Assembly: GCA_902514095.1 (NCBI GenBank) | Contig: CABXPS010000002.1 | Coordinates: forward strand, 1 to 51,492 | Source: an uncultured marine group I thaumarchaeote | Lineage (GTDB): Archaea; Thermoproteota; Nitrososphaeria; Nitrososphaerales; Nitrosopumilaceae | Length of the DNA stretch: 51,492 bases | Direction: 5' to 3' | In this document: positions 43,780 through 51,492 of the stretch, piece after piece | How positions within the stretch are numbered: position 1 is the stretch's first letter | How the letters are laid out: each line of letters begins with the position of its first letter | Translations under genes and position numbers: made by a program | Notes under the pieces: model-generated | Seen by the model: the letters and a program-made list of their open reading frames with translations, nothing else | What the model was told of the DNA's origin: nothing | Database searches by the model: none

Positions 43780-43799
43780 TTTTTTTAATTTATTTTTTT
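43780..43799 (+). terminator. T-run terminator of cdvA
   Basis: Two runs of seven T (43780-43786 and 43793-43799) directly after the cdvA stop, typical of archaeal intrinsic termination. No hairpin is needed. Confidence 0.55.
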
Positions 43800-43834
43800 A
43801 ACACTTAGAAAGATCTAACTTTATACACTTTTTG

Positions 43835-45733
43835 ATGTCTGAAAAATATACCATTGGACTTGGTAACAATGATGTAATTTTACGAAAAAAAGCAAATTCT
43901 GATTTTGTCTCTTTTTGGGATGAACAGGCTCATAATTTGAGTTGGTTTTCCCCTTGGGATAGAACTCTTGATTGGACTCCTCCTTTTGCTAAATGGTTTG
44001 TTGGAGGCACAATTAACGCCTCATATAACGCTCTTGATATTCATCAAAATACCAAATCTGACAAACCTGCAATTTTGTGGGAGGGTGAAAATGGTGATTC
44101 TAAAACATATACCTACGGTGATTTATTCATTGAAGTTCAAAAATTTGCTAATGTTTTAAAATCTCTTGGGGTAAAAAAAGGAGATAGAGTAACCATCTAT
44201 CTTCCTATGGTTCCAGAATTACCTATTGCAATGCTAGCATGTGCAAGAATTGGTGCCATCCATACTGTTGTATTTTCTGGATTTAGTGCTGCATCCATTA
44301 AAGATAGAATTGAGGATTCTAAATCTAAAATTGTGATTACTGCTGATGGTGGTTATAGACGAGGAAAAATTATTAAACTTAAAGAGGTAATTGATGATGC
44401 AATTAAGGACTTTGAATTTGTTGAACATGTTATTGTTCTAGAAAGAACAAAAAACAAAATTTATCTTTCTACAAAAGACAAATTATGGAAAGATTTGATG
44501 GAAACTATTTCTGATTCTTGTGATGCTGAAAAATTACCTAGTGATCATCCTCTTTACATTTTATACACTTCTGGAACTACTGGAAAGCCTAAAGGAGTTT
44601 TACATGGAACAGGTGGATATCTGACGCATCTTTATTCTACTTTCAAATGGGCATTTGACATTAAAGATTCAGATGTATTTTTTTGCACTGCTGATATTGG
44701 TTGGGTAACTGGACATAGCTATGTAGTTTATGCTCCTTTACTTCATGGTGCAACTCAAATAATGTATGAAGGTGCCCCTGATTTTCCTGATGTATCGAGA
44801 ATGTGGGATATTTTACAGAAATATCATGTTAGTATTTTCTATACTACTCCAACTGCTCTTCGAATGTTTATGAAATTTGGCGATGATATTCCAAATTCAT
44901 TTGATCTTTCTTCTTTACGTTTACTTGGAACTGTTGGCGAACCAATTAATCCTGAAGTTTGGAAATGGTATTACAAAACTATTGGAAAAGAGAAATGCCC
45001 TATTATTGATACTTGGTGGCAAACAGAAACTGGGGGTATGATGATATCTTCATTACCTGGAGTGGAAACCATTCCTTTGAAGCCTGGTTCTGGGACTTTA
45101 CCCATTCCAGGTACTGCTATTTCTGTAGTTGATGAATTTGGAACTGAAGTTCCTCCTAACACTAAGGGTTATCTAATTATTAAAAATCCTTGGCCCGGTA
45201 TGCTTTTGACATTATGGGGAGATGATGAAAAATACAAAACTGTCTATTGGTCAAAATATCCTAATTGTTACTATCCTGGTGATTATGCTCTAAAGGATGA
45301 TGATGGATATTTATGGTTACTAGGACGTGCTGATGATGTTTTAAAAATTGCAGGTCATAGAATTGGAACTGCTGAACTTGAAAGTTGTATTGTATCTAAT
45401 GATGATGTTGCAGAATCTGCTGTATGTGGAATCCCTGATGACATTAAAGGTGAGGTAATTATAGCATTTGTTGTTTTAAAAGATGGAATTACAACTGATA
45501 AAAATATTTTAGAAAAAAACCTTCATGTTCAAATCCGAAATGATATTGGGGCTATTGCTTCTCCTAAACAAATCTATTTTGTTTCAAAACTTCCAAAAAC
45601 ACGTAGTGGAAAAATCATGCGACGATTATTGAAATCTATTGGTAATGGTGAAAAAATTGGTGATACTAGTACTTTAGATGATGTTTCTGCTGTAACTGAA
45701 ATTCAAAGTATTGTTCAAGAAAAATCTAAATAA
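43835..45733 (+). CDS. acs: Acetyl-CoA synthetase, AMP-forming
   Basis: 632 residues from ATG 43835 (TTG 43832 would add one residue). AMP-forming signature [14 protein letters not shown], acyl-adenylate motifs [19 protein letters not shown] and [12 protein letters not shown], hinge [20 protein letters not shown] and catalytic Lys in [12 protein letters not shown]. The Trp pair in [10 protein letters not shown] fits small acids such as acetate or propionate. The thaumarchaeal carbon cycle uses ADP-forming ligases, so this enzyme is better seen as acetate activation. Acts in the cytoplasm. Confidence 0.93.
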   Translation: MSEKYTIGLGNNDVILRKKANSDFVSFWDEQAHNLSWFSPWDRTLDWTPPFAKWFVGGTINASYNALDIHQNTKSDKPAILWEGENGDSKTYTYGDLFIEVQKFANVLKSLGVKKGDRVTIYLPMVPELPIAMLACARIGAIHTVVFSGFSAASIKDRIEDSKSKIVITADGGYRRGKIIKLKEVIDDAIKDFEFVEHVIVLERTKNKIYLSTKDKLWKDLMETISDSCDAEKLPSDHPLYILYTSGTTGKPKGVLHGTGGYLTHLYSTFKWAFDIKDSDVFFCTADIGWVTGHSYVVYAPLLHGATQIMYEGAPDFPDVSRMWDILQKYHVSIFYTTPTALRMFMKFGDDIPNSFDLSSLRLLGTVGEPINPEVWKWYYKTIGKEKCPIIDTWWQTETGGMMISSLPGVETIPLKPGSGTLPIPGTAISVVDEFGTEVPPNTKGYLIIKNPWPGMLLTLWGDDEKYKTVYWSKYPNCYYPGDYALKDDDGYLWLLGRADDVLKIAGHRIGTAELESCIVSNDDVAESAVCGIPDDIKGEVIIAFVVLKDGITTDKNILEKNLHVQIRNDIGAIASPKQIYFVSKLPKTRSGKIMRRLLKSIGNGEKIGDTSTLDDVSAVTEIQSIVQEKSK

Positions 45734-45734
45734 T

Positions 45735-46262
45735 TTATTTTAATTGTTTTAAATTTATTTCTAGTAACATTTGAAACATTTCTTTTAATCCATCATATTC
45801 TGATTTTGAATCTTTGTCTAATTGATCGTATTCTTTCTCTTTGATTTTTTCTAATTTTTGATTTGATTCTTTAAAAAATTCTTCATATTTTTTTATATTT
45901 TCATCACTCATCTGTGTTAAATTAAAAATTACTGTATTACTTCCAATCAAATTTTTATTTTCATCATAAAGACTAGTTGCTTGCAGTGATCCTGAAAATG
46001 TACTTTTATCTTGTCTGATGAATGTAATTTTTCTATCTGTTACTTTACCTGTTTCAAACCATATTTTTAGAGAATTATTCATTGATTCCCATGATTCTTT
46101 TGGTACGTGCTCAAAAATTGGTTTGCCTAAAATTTCTGATTTGGCATATCCTAAGTTTGCTGCATATGTGGAATTACAGTCTAAAATTATGCCTATGGAA
46201 TTAATTCTTCTCCACATTATTGGTGCATCTTTTAGTGTTTTTCTTGCTTCAGTTTGAGGCAT
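45735..46262 (-). CDS. Stand-alone PAS-domain protein
   Basis: 175 residues. A PAS fold covers about 15-120 (RINSIGIILDCNSTYAANLG, then IFEHVPKESWESMNNSLKIW, FIRQDKSTFSGSLQAT). The remaining C-terminal part is a helical coiled coil with no histidine kinase or GGDEF output. It may be a partner subunit of a separate signalling protein or a redox/ligand sensor; the cofactor is unknown. It converges with acs with a one-base gap. Confidence 0.85.
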   Translation of the reverse strand: MPQTEARKTLKDAPIMWRRINSIGIILDCNSTYAANLGYAKSEILGKPIFEHVPKESWESMNNSLKIWFETGKVTDRKITFIRQDKSTFSGSLQATSLYDENKNLIGSNTVIFNLTQMSDENIKKYEEFFKESNQKLEKIKEKEYDQLDKDSKSEYDGLKEMFQMLLEINLKQLK

Positions 46263-46302
46263 TTCTCAAATTAAACTAACTAGTTATTAAATTGAAATAT
46301 TA

Positions 46303-47325
46303 TTAAAACCACTGATCTAAATTTTGACTTTTTTTCTCAAGTGCTTTTTTTAATCTGTTTAAGGTTGATTTGATTCTGTCTTCTGAAAAACTTCTTTCTT
46401 TTACCAAGTAATTCATAATTCCATCGTAGTCTACTTCATTAAAGGTAATTTCATCCACATTTGCAACATCTGGATTTAGAAAAATATTTCTAATTTGTTC
46501 AAATTCTATTTCTACTAATTGCTCTTGAATCTGTGGAATATCTTCTAATCTCTTGTGTTGTCTGATTAATTTCATTGCTGTTTTTGGACCGATTCTTTCA
46601 AATCCATTTGGATTGAAATCCGTTCCAATTAAAATTCCTACATCAATTAATTCTTCTCTTGTCATTTTAATTGAATCTAGTGTTTTCTGTGTTTCAATTA
46701 TTTCTGGAAGAACATCGATGTATGTATTTCTATTTGGAATTTTTCTTCTTCCGCTGCTTGTAAAATTCCTTACTAATCTTTTTGCACCACATAGAACTGA
46801 ATCATAATCTTGACTTGCAGATGCATATGCTTGCCCTGTATTTGTTAAATGCGCTGCAGTTGCTTCCCCTTCTGAAGGTGCTTCAATGTATGGTATTCCA
46901 AAATATGTTAAAAATTCTTTTGATTCTTTTACCATTCCATCTTTCATACTAGTTGTCTGTTGTGCATATTTTCTAGCATCCTCCATGTTTCCTTCTGATA
47001 TTGCTTTTTCATATTTCACTGTGGCATCTTTTTTAATTTGTTTTCTACGCTCAATTTCTGCGGTTTTTAGAGATGGTGGCTTTCCATCAAAGACATAAAC
47101 TGGTTTAATGCCTAATGATAAAAAATTAGTATTTCTATAAAGTAGTCCACTAAGGTGACTTGTGATCCTCCCCTCTGCATCTGTTAATTGTAATCCATCT
47201 GGACCCCTTATACTTGCTAGAAATTGATAAATTGCATTGTATGCATCAATTGCAATAACTTTATTTGAAAATGCTTCTAGTGTTGTTTTTTCTCTTACAA
47301 CTAATTCTTTTAGATTTAATCCCAT
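46303..47325 (-). CDS. fen: Flap endonuclease 1
   Basis: 340 residues, the structure-specific nuclease of Okazaki-fragment processing. Active-site acidic residues lie in [34 protein letters not shown] and [10 protein letters not shown], with the helix-hairpin-helix [19 protein letters not shown]. The C-terminus SQNLDQWF is a PCNA-binding (PIP-like) motif. Length normal for archaeal FEN-1. Confidence 0.96.
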   Translation of the reverse strand: MGLNLKELVVREKTTLEAFSNKVIAIDAYNAIYQFLASIRGPDGLQLTDAEGRITSHLSGLLYRNTNFLSLGIKPVYVFDGKPPSLKTAEIERRKQIKKDATVKYEKAISEGNMEDARKYAQQTTSMKDGMVKESKEFLTYFGIPYIEAPSEGEATAAHLTNTGQAYASASQDYDSVLCGAKRLVRNFTSSGRRKIPNRNTYIDVLPEIIETQKTLDSIKMTREELIDVGILIGTDFNPNGFERIGPKTAMKLIRQHKRLEDIPQIQEQLVEIEFEQIRNIFLNPDVANVDEITFNEVDYDGIMNYLVKERSFSEDRIKSTLNRLKKALEKKSQNLDQWF

Positions 47326-47464
47326 AGTTAATTGATAATTTTATGGTATTTTGTCTTTATCATTTAAAGTCGATCTAGTTTTTTGTTCTTATTTATCTGA
47401 TAATTTTTATTTCCATTAGTGCAATGAAATTAATTTAATATATCTCCCCTTTCTAATTATTGAC

Positions 47465-47734
47465 TTGAAGATTACTGACATTCCTAATAATGTTAAGGAA
47501 AAAATATTTGAAATAAAACTTCATTCTGATCAATCTGTTTTTAAAATTATTTCCTATTTTCCTTTATCTGACTTTGAACGTCAGACTATTACATCTCTGT
47601 TAAACCAACCTAGTTTTTCTGAATTTCATTCTATTTTTACTGATAATATTACTGATGATGAATGGAGTAAAACTAAAAATCAAATAAAAAAGCGATTTCA
47701 AAATGAACTTTTTGATATTGATTCCAAATTATAG
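47465..47734 (+). CDS. Unknown 89-residue protein
   Basis: 89 residues starting at TTG 47465, helical and charged (IPNNVKEKIFEIKLHSDQSV at the start, DEWSKTKNQIKKRFQN near the end). No motif recognised. It lies just upstream of tRNA-Ser. Confidence 0.55.
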   Translation: MKITDIPNNVKEKIFEIKLHSDQSVFKIISYFPLSDFERQTITSLLNQPSFSEFHSIFTDNITDDEWSKTKNQIKKRFQNELFDIDSKL

Positions 47735-47777
47735 ATAGAGCCATTAGTATTATTATGAAGATTGTTTTAGATCTGAT

Positions 47778-47859
47778 GCCGGGGTAGCCAAGTGGTAAGG
47801 CGGCTGTCTCGAAAACAGCTACGTGAAAGCGTGCAGGGGCTCGAATCCCTTTCCCGGCG
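47778..47859 (+). tRNA. tRNA-Ser (anticodon CGA)
   Basis: An 82-base type II tRNA. Acceptor GCCGGGG (47778-47784) pairs with TCCCGGC (47852-47858), and G47859 is the discriminator base. Anticodon arm GCTGT-ctCGAaa-ACAGC carries CGA at 47810-47812. The long variable arm (about 47820-47834) is typical for Ser. The T arm is AGGGG-CTCGAAT-CCCTT. No intron and no encoded CCA. It reads UCG codons. Confidence 0.96.
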
Positions 47860-47901
47860 TAATATCATTAAGTTTAAACTTGCTTACGATTGATCTTTTT
47901 T

Positions 47902-48087
47902 ATGACCTCTGAAACTGAATCAAAAATTGAACAATCTGATGTCTCTGTTGCTGAATTAATTAGTCATTTTAGAGAAAAATGCAAAATTTGTGGACATCAT
48001 AGAATAATGCATGATAATTTAGGTAAATGCGAGGGGGTAATGAACAAACCTTGTACTTCTGGTTGTGATAAATTCAATGCAGAATAA
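47902..48087 (+). CDS. Small zinc-finger-like protein
   Basis: 61 residues from ATG 47902 (TTG 47890 would add four). Six metal-ligand candidates appear in CKICGHHRIMHDNLGKCEG and PCTSGCDKF. Probably a zinc-binding protein of unknown role. It follows tRNA-Ser by about 42 bases. Confidence 0.62.
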   Translation: MTSETESKIEQSDVSVAELISHFREKCKICGHHRIMHDNLGKCEGVMNKPCTSGCDKFNAE

Positions 48088-48147
48088 TTTTTTAATAATT
48101 CTCTGCACTCTTTAATTCTTTAATAACACTTGAATGTTAATTCACAC

Positions 48148-48798
48148 ATGCGGGATTTTCACCCTGACGATGATTTGATTTCTCCTGAGAATTATACTCC
48201 TCAAGAAACTCCTGGTGATTTTGATCCTGGTATCCCAAATCAATTACTTGATTTTATTTTAAGATCTGAACCTGCTGAAGTAGTTGACACTGATCTATTT
48301 GCAGTAATGAAAAAGAGGCGATCAACCAGAAAATTTTCTGATAAACCTGTTGAAACTGTCAAAATTGATAAAATTATTGCAGCTGCAGATACTGCACCAA
48401 CTGCTGGAAACTTTCAAGGATTTGAAATATTTTACATTAAAAGTCCTGAAAAGAAAAGATTACTAGTTGACGCATGTAATTATCAATCTTATGTTGATGC
48501 CCCTGTGGTGCTAGTTTTCTGTAAAAATCCTTCTAGGGTCAAACTTAATTTTCCTCCCTATATCCTTAGAAAATTTGCCATCCAGGATGCTACTCTTGCA
48601 GCGGGATATTCCCAACTTGCAGCTCAAGCTTTGGGGTTGAGTTCTATCTGGATTGGAATGTTTGATGAACAAAAAGTAATGGATATTCTTCAAACTGATT
48701 TAGTTCCATCGTCTGTATTGTGTATTGGTTATCCCAAACAAACTAAATTCCCAAAATCTAGACGTAATCTTAAAGATTTGGTTCATGTTGTATGGTAG
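48148..48798 (+). CDS. Nitroreductase-family flavoprotein
   Basis: About 216 residues. FMN-binding features KKRRSTRKFSDKPVE, AAADTAPTAGNFQGFEIFY, AGYSQLAAQALGLSSIWIGM and VLCIGYPKQ match the NADH/FMN nitroreductase fold. The substrate is unknown. An N-terminal tail of about 45 residues (DFHPDDDLISPENYTPQETP) is longer than the core family. ATG 48148 is preferred to TTG 48130. Confidence 0.87.
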   Translation: MRDFHPDDDLISPENYTPQETPGDFDPGIPNQLLDFILRSEPAEVVDTDLFAVMKKRRSTRKFSDKPVETVKIDKIIAAADTAPTAGNFQGFEIFYIKSPEKKRLLVDACNYQSYVDAPVVLVFCKNPSRVKLNFPPYILRKFAIQDATLAAGYSQLAAQALGLSSIWIGMFDEQKVMDILQTDLVPSSVLCIGYPKQTKFPKSRRNLKDLVHVVW

Positions 48799-48849
48799 TT
48801 TTGCCTAAGATTCTCGATCTTTAAATAATCATCATTATTTCTCTATTTT

Positions 48850-49083
48850 ATGACTGATGCATACGTGATGTTAAATTGTGAATTGGGTGCTGAAGAGGGT
48901 ATTATTGAACAATTAAAAGAATTAGAGCAGGTTATGGATGTTTTTGAAACAATTGGAACTCACGATATGATGGTTAAGCTTCAAGCTGACAATTTTGAAA
49001 AAATTAGAGAAATTGTATCTTGGAATATTCAAAAACTTGCCAAAGTTCGTTCAACTGCAACTTTAATCAAAAAAGATAATTAA
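48850..49083 (+). CDS. Stand-alone Lrp/AsnC ligand-binding (RAM) domain protein
   Basis: 77 residues forming a single RAM domain: TDAYVMLNCELGAEEGIIEQ, MDVFETIGTHDMMVKLQADN and RSTATLIKKD. There is no helix-turn-helix, so it does not bind DNA alone. It may act with a partner regulator or as an amino-acid sensor. Confidence 0.88.
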   Translation: MTDAYVMLNCELGAEEGIIEQLKELEQVMDVFETIGTHDMMVKLQADNFEKIREIVSWNIQKLAKVRSTATLIKKDN

Positions 49084-49133
49084 GTTAATTGCAAATTCAA
49101 TACGCTTAAGTTTAAAATTATTTATGACTGATT

Positions 49134-49346
49134 ATGGATATTTCGTCAGCTAAACTACCTGCTATTTTGATACTTGTGCTTATTGGGGTTTTGGTCTTGC
49201 AGTTTGTTTCTAATACTAATGATAATTCCCCGATGATTGATTCTGAAACATGTGAACTCTATATTCAAGATTCTCAAATCAATACTAAAAAATATTTGAA
49301 TGAATTTGATCCAAAATGTCTGGATTTCAAAAATCTTAACAAATAA
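49134..49346 (+). CDS. Small exported or anchored protein, unknown
   Basis: 70 residues. One N-terminal hydrophobic helix (LPAILILVLIGVLVLQFVS) with a short polar head, then a polar tail with two cysteines (SETCELYIQD and FDPKCLDFKN), which could form a disulfide outside the cell. No family recognised. Confidence 0.55.
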   Translation: MDISSAKLPAILILVLIGVLVLQFVSNTNDNSPMIDSETCELYIQDSQINTKKYLNEFDPKCLDFKNLNK

Positions 49347-49388
49347 AATTTTTAATATTTAATTAAGATAAAGTTTCAATCTTATGGT

Positions 49389-49565
49389 ATGAATAATGAT
49401 AAAACTGAAATTGATAAACTAATTGATACTATGATTGAAAGTGGAGATGAATTAGTTAAGAATTTAAAAACTGTACTACCTAATTCTCTATCTGAATCAA
49501 TGGTTATGTTTCATGAATCAAATGTTGAAAATTTAAAAAAAATTAAAGAATTCCTTAATGGTTAA
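49389..49565 (+). CDS. 58-residue unknown protein
   Basis: ATG 49389 to TAA 49563-49565. MNNDKTEIDKLIDTMIESGD opens a helical, acidic and lysine-rich protein ending KIKEFLNG. Codon use matches neighbouring genes. No family recognised. Confidence 0.6.
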   Translation: MNNDKTEIDKLIDTMIESGDELVKNLKTVLPNSLSESMVMFHESNVENLKKIKEFLNG

Positions 49566-49630
49566 TCTGTAATTTTTAATTCATATGATTACTACTATAT
49601 CTTTTTTAATGATAATTTGACTTTTTTATT

Positions 49631-50011
49631 GTGATTAGAACTCGAACAATTTCTATGACTGTAAATAAAATGGTAGGCGATACATTTGATGCTATTGTTG
49701 AACTATTTCCTAAAATTATTCCTGATGCAAAAATCAATTCAGATGGTTGGTGGTCTTTTATTGGACCGTATGGTAAATCTAAAGTTAAATTTAATCAAAA
49801 TAAATCCCTGGGAATTCTAGATCATCAATATGTTGATGAAGAATCTTCTTGGAATATCCCGATGCGTATAATCCAAAATGGCAATTTCTCTGAAGTGGTA
49901 ATTATTTTAACAAAACCTGAACAATTATCTGATTTTCAATTTGATCAACGTGTGTCTAAAATCAATCAAGTTGTAATTTCGATGAAAAAAATTCTTGAAT
50001 CTAATACCTAA
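49631..50011 (+). CDS. SRPBCC-like unknown protein
   Basis: 126 residues from GTG 49631 (RTRTISMTVNKMVGDTFDAI). The N-terminal strand-loop-helix and later IIQNGNFSEVVIILTKP resemble small SRPBCC/START-like ligand-binding proteins, weakly. An internal ATG eight codons in (MTVNK) is an alternative start. Confidence 0.55.
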   Translation: MIRTRTISMTVNKMVGDTFDAIVELFPKIIPDAKINSDGWWSFIGPYGKSKVKFNQNKSLGILDHQYVDEESSWNIPMRIIQNGNFSEVVIILTKPEQLSDFQFDQRVSKINQVVISMKKILESNT

Positions 50012-50099
50012 TTTCATTAATACTTGTGATCTATTTTTATCAGGCATTAATTGATTATTGTGCTTAAATCTAAATTTTGTCATGTTAAATTGAAACAAA

Positions 50100-50234
50100 T
50101 TGCCATATGATGAGGTCTGTTATCAAAGATTAGAAGATGATAATTCTAGCCATCAAGAAGAATTGATATCTCTTTCAATGATGTCTGACCCTGATGGTGT
50201 ATTTGAATCAAATAATGACATAAATTCTACATAA
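50100..50234 (+). CDS. Possible 44-residue acidic microprotein
   Basis: TTG 50100 to TAA 50232-50234, reading PYDEVCYQRLEDDNSSHQEE onward and ending NNDINST. Acidic and polar, no motif. It falls in a 243-base spacer (50012-50254) otherwise without genes. Moderate doubt. Confidence 0.35.
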   Translation: MPYDEVCYQRLEDDNSSHQEELISLSMMSDPDGVFESNNDINST

Positions 50235-50254
50235 TCTTAATTTTTTTATCTAAA

Positions 50255-50479
50255 ATGAAATGCAAGTATTGTGAAAAAATTTTATCAGATGATGCTGAAC
50301 TTGTTTTAAATTATTTTCATCATGTTGGAAGTGATCATTATGATTCCCTTGATGCTGAAGATAAAATGATGTATGATATTAGGAAAAAAATGATGCAGTC
50401 AAAAAAGGATTATGAATTAAAAAAGAAAAACGTTGGTGATTCTGATTTAATTTTTAATAGTAAAAATTCTGAAATTTAA
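50255..50479 (+). CDS. Small CxxC protein with His cluster
   Basis: 74 residues. N-terminal CKYCEKILSD followed by LNYFHHVGSDHYDSLD gives a likely single-zinc (Cys2His2-like) finger, then a charged helix. Function unknown. Confidence 0.6.
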   Translation: MKCKYCEKILSDDAELVLNYFHHVGSDHYDSLDAEDKMMYDIRKKMMQSKKDYELKKKNVGDSDLIFNSKNSEI

Positions 50480-50484
50480 TAATA

Positions 50485-50799
50485 TTATTCTTCTTTACCT
50501 GGACCTACTACGTCTTCAGGCTTGATTTTACTATCCCAGTCTCCTTTGACTCCTTTGATTAATGAAATTATTCCAGATATGATAAATGCTAAAACTAATC
50601 CAAAAAATACTGTTTGATCCATTATTTTAAATGAACAATTAATTTTTGCTGGTGGCTTGTCGTCAAAATATTCGTAACATGTACCAAACTCATTTGATTC
50701 GATTGTTGCTGCTTGGTATTCATGACCAAATGCCCCCAAAACTATTATTCCGACAAAAATTAATGCAACTCCTAAAATTATGAATCGCATATCACTCAT
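50485..50799 (-). CDS. Two-helix membrane protein with extracellular Cys pair
   Basis: 104 residues: helix FIILGVALIFVGIIVLGAFG, an outer loop with two cysteines (GTCYEYFDDKPPAKINC), helix VFFGLVLAFIISGIISLI, and a charged C-terminus. The loop Cys could form a disulfide. It converges with the 50255 gene. Confidence 0.6.
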   Translation of the reverse strand: MSDMRFIILGVALIFVGIIVLGAFGHEYQAATIESNEFGTCYEYFDDKPPAKINCSFKIMDQTVFFGLVLAFIISGIISLIKGVKGDWDSKIKPEDVVGPGKEE

Positions 50800-50852
50800 A
50801 ATTTTTTAAATGATTCACAGTATTTAGATTTTAACCCAAAAAATAACTAATG

Positions 50853-51314
50853 TTATTTTTCTAGCATTTTTTTTAAATTTTCTAATGATGCTTCATAGAA
50901 CGAACCCATGAACACTAAGAATTCTAAGAATTGTTTTTCTGACATTTTTTGACTGTTTAGATATGATTGCCATGTTAACTCTGTTTGATCTTTTGTTTTC
51001 TTTTTGATTGAAATTGTTGCAACATATGCTCTTAATGGTAATCCTTCGGTAGCCACATATGTGAAATATTCTTCTTTTTCCCATGCTACAACATGTTCTT
51101 CTATTTCATTTCCATCTCCAAATGTAATCAGTCTAATTGCTCCTACACCTTTTTTTATTTTAGATAGATATTCTGTTTTTTCTACATCCACTAACCATGA
51201 TGATAATCCTACAATATTGCTAATTTTTTTCCAAACTTTGGCTTTTGATGCCTTGATTTTGATTGTTTTTTTGACTGTTCCTGTATGAAATGCTTTTTGA
51301 GGACTTTTTGCCAT
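50853..51314 (-). CDS. SRPBCC-family (polyketide cyclase/START-like) protein
   Basis: 153 residues with the helix-grip pattern: TVKKTIKIKASKAKVWKKIS, then GLSSWLVDVEKTEYLS, IRLITFGDGNEIEEHVVAWE and a long C-terminal helix (FLEFLVFMGSFYEASLENL). It probably binds a small hydrophobic ligand. Start ATG 51314; the upstream 137-base region is divergent from the next plus-strand gene. Confidence 0.78.
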   Translation of the reverse strand: MAKSPQKAFHTGTVKKTIKIKASKAKVWKKISNIVGLSSWLVDVEKTEYLSKIKKGVGAIRLITFGDGNEIEEHVVAWEKEEYFTYVATEGLPLRAYVATISIKKKTKDQTELTWQSYLNSQKMSEKQFLEFLVFMGSFYEASLENLKKMLEK

Positions 51315-51451
51315 GTCTAATTGAAATCATCATTAAATTTTAAGATTAGCAATTTCAAACCGTCGTGTTCCAAGTTGAGCATTTATCGACATTTTATCTA
51401 ATTCTCATATTTTTTAAAATCAAGAGAGTTTTTGAAACCGATAGTTAAATC

Positions 51452-51492
51452 ATGCCTAAAATACAATTTAACAAAAAGTTGACTGACTCTAA
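51452..51492 (+). CDS. 5' end of a gene cut by the window edge
   Basis: ATG 51452 opens MPKIQFNKKLTDS, still open at the last base. The start is plausible but too short to identify a family. Confidence 0.35.
   Translation, partial: MPKIQFNKKLTDS

Noticed and set aside
43835-45733. CoA ligase of the 3-hydroxypropionate/4-hydroxybutyrate cycle
   Set aside because: The thaumarchaeal cycle is known to use ADP-forming ligases; this protein has AMP-forming acetate-type motifs.

Overview
This window is a gene-dense, AT-rich archaeal chromosome segment. It looks like an ammonia-oxidising thaumarchaeon of the Nitrosopumilus type (Nitrososphaeria). The sequence shows an Alba chromatin protein, a CdvA (ESCRT-type) cell-division protein, archaeal-type ProRS and ArgRS, FEN-1, a proteasome beta subunit, a PUA-domain translation protein, F420 ligase CofE, Thi4 and a secreted FG-GAP protein with the C-terminal motif common in thaumarchaeal exported proteins. 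Several genes have a TATA-like box only 20-35 nt before the start codon, as expected for nearly leaderless archaeal transcripts. The genus assignment is inference; I could not run a search.

Layout. 1-7.7 kb: Alba (cut by the window edge), LysE exporter, PAC2 protein, inositol-1-phosphate synthase, SMC and an orphan oligopeptide-type ABC ATPase. 7.8-10.1 kb: a tail-to-tail egtD/egtB pair predicting ergothioneine synthesis. 10.2-20 kb: ProRS, a SerB-like phosphatase with CofE, then a sulfur/redox neighbourhood (TusA-like protein, thioredoxin reductase, Thi4 with a cysteine at the probable sulfur-donor site, a sirohaem nitrite/sulfite reductase translationally coupled to a double rhodanese). 20-24.5 kb: a TPR/winged-helix protein, a collagen-like protein with 109 uninterrupted Gly-X-Y triplets, a 54-residue histone-H1-tail-like protein, and a DRG-type GTPase.

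24.6-26.2 kb holds small membrane or Cys/His proteins around a 382-base gap with three abutting hairpins. 26.3-31.4 kb: phosphoglycolate phosphatase and ArgRS in one operon, a second hairpin-rich spacer, and the FG-GAP protein. 31.4-34.3 kb: small unknown and zinc-ribbon proteins and an Mrr-like nuclease fold that has lost an expected catalytic Asp. 34.3-40.8 kb: TrmI with a Lys/Ala/Thr repeat tail, NAD(P)HX dehydratase, M20 peptidase, DoxX, a proteasome beta subunit without the catalytic Thr, PUA protein, homoserine dehydrogenase and MsrB. 40.8-47.3 kb: a double-length ThyX-like protein, CdvA, acetyl-CoA synthetase, a PAS protein and FEN-1. 47.4-51.5 kb: tRNA-Ser(CGA), a nitroreductase, an Lrp/AsnC ligand domain and many small unknown proteins.

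Most of the window is ordinary core genome; I see no CRISPR array, insertion sequence or prophage. The most unusual items are the collagen-like protein next to the H1-like basic protein, the repeat tail on TrmI, two hairpin-rich intergenic segments that may be RNAs, the fused ThyX, and the predicted catalytically dead proteasome beta subunit.
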